Source: Aurelia coerulea (taxonomy: Eukaryota > Cnidaria > Scyphozoa > Semaeostomeae > Ulmaridae). Taken from it: DNA of 64,000 nt. Made by a program: the position numbers and the translations under genes. Numbering within the stretch: position 1 is the stretch's first letter; every line of letters begins with the position of its first letter. The notes under the pieces were generated by a model. The model did not search any database. It had not been told where the DNA came from and saw only the letters and a program-made list of their open reading frames with translations. Positions 12,301 through 24,300 of the stretch are shown piece after piece. The DNA is taken from the NCBI GenBank assembly GCA_039566865.1, contig CM076945.1:2671001-2735000 (forward strand), in the 5' to 3' direction.

Positions 12301-15300
12301 CATTAATATTAATCTGTGCTTGCAAGCAAATGTTTTGGAAAATGCACCTGGATTCAAAGCAATGCGAGTATAGCAAAGGTGCAAGCAACTAAGGGACAGT
12401 GCAAAATTTATTATATTACATGGCCGGTGGAGAACAAAAATTCTTGCAAAAAAATCTGCTCGCCCTGTATGAAATCATTGCAAAAAAAACCTACTGCCCC
12501 GTCACCCTTTCCTTAAAACAATGTGTCTCCTGTATTCATGAACAACAGATGCTGTATACCACCGAAAAATTAACCAAAGACCATAACAAAATCAATTCTT
12601 GTCGCCTTATGACTTATTCTTGCAAACGACTGGCAAGGACATTTTGCATCATTTTCATAATCCTTCCAAGCATTTCTCGACTTGCATGATTCACGACTTT
12701 GTCCTCAAAATGAGCTATTTTATATTTCAAACTTCGTCTTGAGCTTATAAAAAATTACTGCCCCGTTCATATTGCTTTGTGAAAAGTGTTGACCCAGTTC
12801 TGTACAAGATCTTGCACTGTCCCTAATTTGGAAAGATAGCTACTTTGTGCCTGCGAGCTGCACTCGCGCGCTCTGAGTGTCTGTGCAAAGTTTCTTCATG
12901 GGAAATCTCATCGATTTTTGCTGAAGGGGAATTTGTCTTGCCCGCCCAACGGTTTTGGCTGCAAAGTCAGAGAATTACAGCACTGCGCCACAACACCTTC
13001 ACTTTGAATATTCGGGCATCATGAAACTCAATTTAAGCATAAAACCGAAGGATGGATTTCATGCCAAAACAGATTTTATCAGGTTGGTGGATTGAGTCTG
13101 CACCCTGTCGAACCTGCTATGTAGAGTGCGGAGAGTTGCCAACTCTGTTTTTCTAGGCTAAGACTAGCCTCACATGAAAGAACTCTGAGTTTCAGATCGG
13201 TTTGAAGTTTAGCTGCGTCTGCTAATTTGCCTCCCCCTCACATGAACATTCTCGAACATTCTCAGATCGGTTGAGTTCAGCTCACTTGCTCTGCAAATGA
13301 GCATTTCACAAAAATTTCGTTGAATACAAACAATACGTGCGTTCCCCTGTCAATCAGAGCAATTGTGATTGCATTGTTGAAGATTTATCTTGATTGTTTT
13401 GATACAAAAGGAACGCAAGGGATGTCACTCACACCTGTTTGGAAATTAATTTCGCGCCGAAATGAAAAAAGTTTCTGCTCACATGAAAATTTCAGGTCGA
13501 CCTGAAAACTCAGACCGACCTGCACCTGAGAAACCGAAATGAGTTTCAGGTCGACCTGAGTTTCAATTCGCCTGCGTCATGTGAGCACTCCACCGATCTG
13601 AAACTCAGACCGGTCTGAGTTTGCTCACGTGAGGAAGAAAATCACGAGGTGTAATTACATCGAAAGGAAGGACCAGGCCACTGCTTCGATATGCATAACT
13701 TCTCAGTGTTTCTGAAAAAACTTCCTTGTGCTGCGAAGGCAGAAACAAAACAAACCAAATTAATTTTTTCGCCAATTTTTCACTGATAAATCAATGTTTA
13801 GAGTCAGGGAAGGTTTTTTGCAGATTTCAAGAACTGTTTTCTCTTCCTGCATAGAACTTTTGGCAACTCTACGAAAGAGCCTGTATCGAGCGATATTTTT
13901 GTGCATTTTTATTCGAGAGGTTCGATTGAGTGGCTTTAGAGCTTCTATCACTATTGTGCACATTCGAAACTCCTTCCAAATGTTTACACGTTTTTTTAAT
14001 AAGAAACTGGTTTATAAGAAACTAGTACTACGATGACCAAAAATTTAAGAAGCTCTAGTACTACGCTAAAGAACGGTTAAGAAACTTTGAAATTATATTT
14101 CTGTCTGTCTATCTTATTTTATATCTCTCTAACAAAGGTACCTTCATCTTTTGTAACTTTTAACTGCAAAAATTGGTAAAATTTTGCCTTGATGTGCATG
14201 GCTTATTCGTGGTGACAATGTCAATGCAAAATGGAAGCCCTTTGTCGATAAGAAGGCTTAGCTTCGAACAATACCGCAATTTTAGGCCCAAAAAATAAGA
14301 AACTTATTAAGAAATTTTTACTACTAAAGCACCGAAATTTTCATGCGAAATTAAGAGACTTTTAGTACTAAGTGCTGATCCAAGTTTCTTATAAAAAACA
14401 TGTGTAAATCAGAGAGCACTGGTCTGAATTTACCATTTGATTCATATCCTTTTTAGGAGAGGTTAAATATCTATTAATAGTGTCATCTCCCGTTCTTTCA
14501 GTACCAAGAGAAAATGCGCATAAAGACGAACATCGTGCAACTCTTATGTGGGCCCCTTTGAAGGAGGATAGAATCAAAAAGAAAGAGGGTAAGTTTTAAT
14601 CGAAGTTCAACAAATTTTTGAAGACAGGAAATTAGCTTTGCAATATTGTTTAGTCGATCCCGGGACGAGGTCGATCTACAGGATGTTCCAAAAAAATGTG
14701 TGCCCCGTTTGCCTAAAGATTGCAACAAAAGGGCAAAAGATTCTCGTAAAACTTTCATATGATGTTGCTCTTCAGATGTTCAAATATATTTTGCTCCCAT
14801 CGCCGTAAAAATCCGTTGAGAAATGAAAGGGCTATGACCTTGAGAAGACGAATTTTGCCTGATAACAGAAGCCAGCTGTCGGCCCTTTTGTCTTACTATT
14901 TTGCAGTGATAAGTAGCTTCACGCGAGGTAAGAAATAATTTCTGTGGGGTCAGGAATAGTGGAACTCTCTGAGGATTATCGGAATTTTTACGAGAGGTAT
15001 GACATTGGGGGCTGCTGTTTCATTTTCCATCCATGAAGCTATTTATCGCTGCAAAATAGTAAGACAAAATGGCCGATCGCTGGTTTCAGTCATCGGGCAA
15101 ATTTGGTCTCCTGAAGGTCATAGTTCCATCGTTTTTCAACGGATGCTTATGGGAATTGTAGCAAACTTTAATATCTGAAGAGCAACATCATGTAAAAGCA
15201 CAGGGACCCCAGGAAATGGAATAAGGCCCCCCAATGATAAAGCCCTGTAGCCTCCTTTGCGACTGCGAAACTATGACGTAATGCCTTTCATCGGAAATCG

Positions 15301-18300
15301 AAAGCGAGGCGCGTGGTAAAAGTTTGGCAAGAATCTTCTGCCGTTTTGTCACAATCTTCAGGCAAACGGGCCACAATTTTTCGGGACACCCGGTAGATAG
15401 AACCTAATGTATATGAGAATTTCGAAACTATAGTACACTCAAATGACGTGTCGCTTTCGCTTCATCTGATATAAACTTCCCAGCAATGAGACCAACGTTG
15501 CCGAGGGGCGTATCACTCTCTAAAAATCTCGTACACCTTTAGCAAAATCCTTTTGTTTTCAAGAAAAATCCGTAAAAAATCCCTGAAAATCCTATTGTTT
15601 AAAAAATCTCGTACGCTTTTTCGGAAGAGTGATATACCCCTCGAACGTAGCTAGTACAGTCCGTCAAAATGAAAGTACAACCCATCAAAACAAGGGGAGG
15701 GGGCCGAAAGGAAAGAAGACAGTAGTCAGAGAATAAAGGCGGTGCAAAAGGAGCAGCTGAATGGCGCCGTCTGTCCCCAAGGAGGGTAAACAAATTTATT
15801 TTGACAGATTGTACTTTGGTCCCATTGTTAAGGTTACTGTTCCCATGTGACCCAATTGTAATTGCGCGCGACGAACGAGCTCTTGGGTTTTCGTTTGATG
15901 TCCGCGCATATTTGTTTTGTTTACCGCTTCATTACCGCTGGTGTAAGTTACCGCAGTTATTATTCTTTCCAGATATTGTTTCTTGCCTGAAAAGAACTGA
16001 TGTCAATGTACGTCAGGTGAAAAGGAGCAATCAGCGGCGTTCCCTTGATATGACAACTGCTTTAGATTTTAATATTTCTTCCTATTCAACCCTTTACCAA
16101 ATCCAATCAAAGTCTAGAAATAGGGGTTTTTCAGTAGTTCCTGGATCCGCCTCCAACATTCCTCTCGCTCTCTCCCCTTTGTTCCATGATATACTTATGA
16201 CTTTTCGTCCCTTATTTCCCTGCGTTCTTTGATTTGTTGCTATCACTTGGTAATAGGGTAAAGTGGGCCTCCTGTTTGAAAATGGCCTAAACTCTCTTAC
16301 ACTCAACAAAATCGCTTCAAAGTCTGATTTTTTTTACTTCTGGCGCTTAAGATTTTTTACATTTGACATAAAATGACCATTTGTAAAGCGATCCTTCTTC
16401 GACTGCATGTAACCAACCATTTTCTTTTCTCCGCAGTTGACAACTTCTTTGAAATGGCTTGCTCCACAGCTTTCTTTGGGGGGTCTTCGAATAAGGAATA
16501 CGCGTCACATGTTCTTCATCGAACACGAGGCAACGTTAAGGTAAACATTGCTTTGTTCGTTTTTCCACATTGAAGGAGACGGAACGCAAACTTCTAAAAT
16601 GATAGATTTTGAGATAAAATACATTCAGTTATTTCTCCGGAAATACTTTGTTTATTTTCCTTCATAATGCATTTCAAAATGTTGTTTGGTCCACTTGATT
16701 TTGCTTCAGGGAAGCATTTAGCCTCACGAAAGTGATCACGTATTTTTTGATAAAGTTTAGGCATACGCCGGTATATCAAACTTGTATTGAATTAGGTTGA
16801 GGGTTATAGTTAGGGCTAGCATCGAAATAAATTGTGGCCAGAGCTAGTTTTAGAATGGTATAGGGTCAGGGTTAAGGGTGCAGGGGCAGGGCAGGGTTTA
16901 GCTTTTGATTTCAGGTCAGAGTTAAGGTTAGAGGTTAGGGATTGTACGATTTGATATTTTGGCGTATTGCTGAAAGTATACACCGATGGATGAATTTTAT
17001 TTACTTGAATTTTATACAAAACCTTTCCTAAACATATTGCAAGAAAATTGTTCTGTTTTATCATACTTTCAAATAATGAAAAATTTGCAACGATATTTGC
17101 TCCTATTTATTAAGACGGCTTTTGCTTTTCCTTTTTTCATCTGCTGTCTTAATAATCTTCAACATTATATTTCTTTGCAGGAAGCCACTCGATTATTACT
17201 AGCAAGGCGACATATTTTACGAGCTGATGATCCGAATGCTGACTATCATTACACAGGTAAATAATAAGAACAATACACGTTTTTCTTTTATAAGAAACTT
17301 GGATCAGCACTTAGTACTAAAAGTTTCTTAATTTCGCATGAAAATTTCGGTGTTTTAGTAGTAAAAGTTTCTTAATTAGTTTCTTATTTTTTTTTTGGCC
17401 TAAAATTGCGGTATTGTTCGAAGTTGAGCCTTCTTCGCGACAAAGGGCTTCCATTTTGCATTGACATTGTCATCAAGAAGAAGCCATGCACATTAAGTCA
17501 AAAATTTACCAATTTTGCAGTCAACAGATGAAGGTACCTTTGTTAGAGAGACATAAAATAAGAGAGACATACAGAAATAAAGTTTTAGAGTTTCTTAACT
17601 GTTCTTGAGCGTAGTACTAGAGTTTCTTAAATTTTTGGTCATCGTAGTACTAGTTTCTTATAAACCAGTTTCTTATAAAAAAGAAAACGTGTAAAGCTTT
17701 TTATAATTTCTTCTGAATAAGTGAACAATTAGTCCTCTGTCTGTTGAAAAATACAGTTTATTAGAAACAGTAGGCTCAATTTTTCGTAAGTAAAGAAACA
17801 ACCCTACCTGGATTTAAAAATCTAAGAAACTTTTGTAATTTGCAGTTTTAGTTTTACCATCGCATTCAAAAATGTTTTGACACTGTAAAGTTATAGCAAC
17901 TGTTTGGACATTATTTTGAGTGCGAATTATGTTATTTACTTGTTTTGAGATCTTACTAAGTAATTTGGGAGCCCTCTTGACAAAGCTAAATTAGCTCTAC
18001 ACTTCCGGAATTAAAAATATCGGAAACACGTGAGAAATTTTTGGCAGCAAAATGGCCCAAAAATTTAAGAAACTGCCTACCAGCCCCAAACCTTAGTTTC
18101 TTATAAAAAATACGTGTGTATGTAAACAAATACAAATTGAAGATAAATGGTGGAAGCTCTTTCTAAAAATTAATGTGATCAGAAATATTTAACCCTAGTT
18201 TTGATGATGTCATACGTAAACTTTATCCGCCGATTTTTATTGTCATGGTCTTTCCAGTTGTGTTCAAGTAATTTTATTTATTTGTCGTTGTTTTCCAGGT

Positions 18301-21300
18301 TCGAGTCGTTGGACTGCGAAGGAAAGATTAACATTTAGAGAAGCTTATCGAACAAAGGGGAAAAACTTCCACTTGATACAAAAAGAGGTGAGCCTAATCT
18401 TTTTAATTTATTGTTTGAAGGAGGTCCTGGAAAATTTTGTTGATTTTCTCAGACTGCGTTCACAAGATGCCGGCACATTTTGAAAACGGTGAAAAATGTG
18501 ACGGATAGGCCTCCCGTTCACACGAAAACGGCACATTTTTTTGACGGCAGCACAGTGGGCCAAAATGGCCATTTTGCAGACATTCGTGGATATCTGCAGG
18601 GAAATAAATGTTACAGGAGCAGTTGGTAGCTCATTTTCAACGTATGAGAAGGATAAATCAAATGGTTCATAAAAATTAAAAATTTTCATATTTAGGGGGG
18701 CTGGGGCCCGATATTCTAATTTTAGACTCTGAGCCAAAAATCCGTTTTATACTCCTCGGTCTCAAGAAAATTAGCAATGGTGACTGATGGCTCTTTTCAA
18801 CATATTTTGTTGGAACAAGGAATAAAGTTGAATATTTCTCCACATTCAGGGGACTAGGACCTATATTTCAGTTTTAGGAATTCTAACCAAAAATCTCCTG
18901 TCTGTTACATTTCAATATAACCCTAAGCTATGTAGAAGGTTCGTATGCACATAATATCACCTCAATATTACCTAGCGGATGCTCCTTAATTAAAATATTT
19001 TGTAGCATTCTGAAAAAATGGGCCTTGTCTCAATATCTTCTCTTGGGACACCCAAAATGTCCCAAAAAAGGCCTTTCCCCCCTGTTTATTTGAATTTTCC
19101 GAGAAGAAACAAAATAAAACCTTCAAAAATAAACTTATCATGAGCTTCTCTTTCAGAAAATGTATTGGTGTTGATGTTTCTCCTCGTACTTTTGGAGATA
19201 TTCTCGATTGAAGTCAAATTTTGCCCTCTGAAAGAGACAACAAATCTGACAAAGTGTCTGAAAAAATTGTTGCTGTGGTAAAAGTGGACTTGACAAAACA
19301 TTTTCATCTTGCTTTTCGACAAACAGTGACTATTTAAGTTCTGGTAATGCTAATGAGACAATCTGCAAGCCATTTTCCTAGCCGAAAAACATTTATCCAC
19401 ATTCTTTGCCACTAGAATGCTGGGTGTAACATTTTCAAAGATTTTGTCCAATTTACTCAGATTCAAAAATCTATAACTCTGTGATAACACAAGATAAATG
19501 AAAACTTTAAAAAGCAAACGGACACCCAATTATTCAGCTTTCTAAAACTGCATAACAACCAGTGATTTAGAGAATTTCAAAATTTTCGAATGTCTGCCTC
19601 TAACCCACTGTGGGCAGATTTGAGAACGGTAGATTTTGACAACGGAACTCTAACCGGCGCATTTTGAAAATGGCATTTTGTCGGTATCGTGTGAGCGCTA
19701 CTTCAAATTTTGCTACAAAGAAATGATTGAATTTTCGCAAATTTTAATCTGTTTCAGAAAATATATTTCCTTGATAAATGTTATCTCATAGTAATCACAC
19801 TTATATGCTTTCCAATGGTTTTGATTTGATGAGAAATATACTTTTTACAATAGATATTTTCAAAAATATAGGGACTTGCTTTAACGTTTCGTATTCACTG
19901 CACCAGAACTAAGGTTAGGTGTTCCTATAAACCTAAATTACAATAGGGTAACATGGCAACAACAACCTAACAAAGGGACCTACCTATTGCAAAATGTTGA
20001 AATAGAGCTAGACGAAAAGGGGAAGAGAGCTGAAAAAACGGCATAGCGAAGCATAGGAATCATTCGTCGTACATAGCCGATTGCTCGTGGCCCATGGTCG
20101 AAACCGCCAAAGCCTCATTTTCACGGACCAATCAGACGGCTAAAAAGCGAAGGAGACAAAAGAAACCCGTGAAGATTTTCCTAAATTTTACCTACCTTCA
20201 TAAAACGCAACCAGGACAAAAAACTGCTTGAGATTTCCCGAATTTTTTTAAAGCAATCTACTCTCCAGATGTTTGGGAGTACAAGTTTGGATGCCGGTTA
20301 AAATATCTTCAGGATTGGCGGAGTTATTGCCTCTCCAATCGACAAAATCGGCGAAGGCTTGTAGAGACCTGTTTACGCCACTTCAAGTCAGGTGATAAAG
20401 CCTCTTGATAAAACCTCTTTTGAATTTTATAAGTTATTTCGCAACGAGCAAACTTTTGCCATGAATGTAAAAAGCAGTACAATACAGAAACTTCCCTAGA
20501 GTATTGCCACATGAGTTGAAATGCGCGAACAAGCCTTTGTAGACTTTTTCAATTCACATAGAAACCGCAGAGGCATTGAATCTTCAATAAAAGAAAATTT
20601 AGCGAAAGACAATAACAAGAACAATTGAAAACACAGATTGTGGCATTTTCGGGTCGTTCTTACAACAATCACTATTGTTATTACTATTGTCTCCCGGCCA
20701 GAATCTCTATTGTTCAAGGTTCAGTGCCTTGTAGGTTTGTTTGTGGCCATAACTCCACCAATCCTGGAGATATTTTAACCGGCATCCAAACTTTTACTCC
20801 CAAACATCTGGAGAGTAGATTGCTACAAAAAAGTTCGGGAAATCTCAAGCAGTTATTTGTCCTGGTTGCGTTTTATGAAGGTAGGTAAAATTTAGGAAAA
20901 TCTTCACGGTTTTCTTTTGTCTCCCTCGCTTTTTAGCCGTCTGATTGGTCCGTGAAAATGAGGCTTTGGCGGTTTCGACCATGGGCCACGAGCAATCGGC
21001 TATGTACGACGAATGATTCCTATGCTGCATAGCGAGAAAGTTGCGGCAACAGTAGAGAACAAAAAGGGCGCCGTCTATCCCAAGAGAATTTCAAAATACG
21101 CTGCGACGTGAAATGGAGAAGTAGCAGCAAAAAATGATAAGGAACACAAAAAGGCGCCGTCTATCCCAAGAGAGGTTCAAATCTATCGCATACTTTTAGC
21201 AATAGATGGGCTTGTTTTGATTAGCTGGACCCAGACCGCATTCTATCTTTCGTATGGAAACATTGGTTTAGATGGATTGTTAAGTTAGAAAATAGAATAT

Positions 21301-24300
21301 TGTCAAGAGATTGCAACGTCATTATCAGCACCATATGTCAGCATACATCAAGGGGCATTTCACTCATTCGAAAAAGCGTACGAGATTTTTAAAAACCAAA
21401 GGCTTTTTATGGATTTTTAATGGATTTTTCTTGAAAAGAAAAGGATGTTTGCCAAAGGTGTACGAGATTTTTTGGAAGTGAAATGCCTCTCGGTACTGCT
21501 TGTCAGAGTAGTTCCAGTTTTGTTTCCCATATTTTTAGAAAAAAATCTAGAAAATTAGTCTGGAAAAAAATGTGTCAAAAGTATTCTCCAAAACACAAAA
21601 ATGGACTAAATAACAACCCGATCTAACAAAATTCCCCCCTTTGACGTTTTTTAACAACCGGCTCCAGAAAAATTGCCTTCTTTTGATACCCCGCTCTAGA
21701 AAAAAATAGGTGAAAACGATACCCTGAAACACCCCCCCCCCCCCTGAGGGTGGACGATAAGCTTTATTTTGCGACACCTCGAGTTATCAAAGTCTGTCTC
21801 AAATTAGATGTCGCGTAAAGATGTCCGCGAAGAAAAGCAACTGAGTGTTTTCCATGACAAATTTTGCGATATCGCGAATTTCATGGGACACCTTCTTGAG
21901 ACAGACTTTGGAATCAATTGGTCATCATCTTGATTCTGGAAAAACTCTTGTATCGGTTTAAAATTTAACGTTGTCTAGGGCAGGGTCTTAAAGTGGATTA
22001 CGCAAAACGTTTCATCTTAGCCATTGTAGCTGATTCCCGCGGATTCCTTCTTCGAATAATCCTCGCTGATCTTGTATGATTTGAATGTCGCCATTGAAAT
22101 TAAAGGGGAAGGCAGCTGTTTTTGTCATTCAGATTTTTTTGTGATCTTATTTTTTGTTTTGTTTTCTTAACGAATCTCGTTTGAACAAGATCTTTATCTT
22201 TGAAAGAATGATTCTCGCTAAGCAAATTAGTGTTATTTTCAAAACTGTAAATTCTTATTATTGTCTTTCAGTTATGTGTTATAAATCATATTTCTGAAAT
22301 TGTCACATGTTCATAATTTTTTTTATGTTTTATTTTCTGTTTATTCTTGATGGTGGTTTTAGTTTACAGTAAGAATCTGCAAAATTAAAACCATTTTATA
22401 AGAAACCTCAGGCTGGTTTTTTAGAAATTTTGCCCATTTAAAAAACTTCGAGAAACTTCTCAGCCTGATTTTAGGAAGGTTTCTTTTGGAGGATCCCAAA
22501 TAAATTCGTATTTGATAATCTTTGTTAAAATCAGGTGGCAAACATTTATTAGAGATTTCATGCAAGAGCGTTTCCATCTATACTTGGCATGTATGCTATT
22601 GTTGAGTTAATTTAGAGAGCATGCTAGTTAACAAGAACATACTGTTCGATAGTGTTTGTTCTGGGTTTTCTTTAGATATTTAAGTTGAAATCACTGAAGG
22701 TTTCTTAACCATGTGATATAAGAAACCTTTCAGCCTGTTTCCAGACTAATGACCTTTTGCTGAGAACCTTAACAGGCTATTTTGAAAAAGACTGGCTTCT
22801 ACGTATTTTGCGGGATCTTACTGTATACAGTTTTGTTTTATTGAATATTTTAGGGAATAGAAAAATTGAGGTAACACTGTTTACACATACTTCAGATCAT
22901 GTAATTTCCCTCTTGAGGAAACTTCTTTTCGTACAAGTTAAGAACTTCGTACCAACAAGTAAAGAGAACATTTCCCAAGTGTATGGTCACTTGACAAAAA
23001 GATGGTGTAAACAATGTCTGCTCAATTTGTCTGTTCTCTAGAGAGTTCTATTTCAACATTCAAACTTTTATTTTAAGTATTTTAAAAAAGATGATAATTA
23101 GCTACTTTGTTAAGGGAGCTGTTATCATTAATAACTGGGAAGGGGATAAAAGCAAATGATTTTAGACCCCTGCATTCTGGCCGTGCAAAGTCCAGATCCC
23201 ATCTAATTTTTGCTAAAAAGATTCAGACCCCAAACTGCAAAATATTTTTCTTGAATGAGTGACAATGCTTTGTCGGCACTGAAGAAAAAAGAGACAGGGG
23301 GCTAAATTGACAGAAGAAACCAGTGTCTAATGTTTTCGAATAAACTTGAACAGTGAATAGGGACAAAAGATACAGAATTGACAGTGTTTTTGAAAACATT
23401 AAAATCTTTGGCATTTTCATTTTCAGCCCCAGCATGAATTGCTCTAAAAATTTAAGACCCCATCAAATTTACTCTGAAAAATTTCAGACCCGTATTTGCT
23501 TGCATCTCTATCCCGGTTAGAATTTCTGACCACTCCCTAAGGTTTAGAACAAGGTAGCATGCTTTTAGCTCAGTTTGTAACCGCATTAATTATTCGTAAT
23601 ATATTAACATAACTTGGAAACTGTTTAATGTATCTCCCTTCTCATTATGCAGGTTGCTACAAAAACCGTTCACCAATGCGTCGAATTCTATTACTTATGG
23701 AAAGCGACAAACCCCGAGGGATTCAGGGCGAGGACAAGATACGTCGAAATGGAATCTGAGCAGGTAAAATATTTAGTGAATCTATACTTCATGTCAGAAT
23801 GTTAGTTGTTTTTATTTTGATCGTTACGTTCCACTGTATTTTCGGTGAGACAAATCGTTTTTTTTTGCTCAAAGCAATTTACGAACGTAAGGAAAGGTAT
23901 GAAATCTAACTGAAGGGTATTCCTTGAAGCAAATAGTTTTCTACTTATGGAGTCATTAGCATTGTAAAGAAGGACATGTATTTTTTTATAAGAAACTAAG
24001 AATTTAGGCCAGTACTGAAAGTTTCTTAGAATTATCAAATTTGTAGTGCTCAGAGTTTCTTATGAGTTTCTTAGAGGCTCACCAATGTTCACCACCTGTG
24101 CCCTCGTAGCATTTCAAAATAACGTTTTTTGAAGTCTTTCCAATTTTTAAACATTACTCAAGTACCTTACGAGTAATATGATACAGGAGACAAGTGAAAG
24201 TAAAGTAAAAATATTTCAAGGATTTCCTTTATCAAAACAACTAGTTTCTTAACATATATTTTCCCAGTACTGGAGTTTCTTAATTTTTTGGTGATCTGAG

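Noticed and set aside
16820..16960. TTAGGG-like repeats suggesting interstitial telomere sequence
   Set aside because: GGGTTA and TTAGGG words are scattered and irregular without tandem order.
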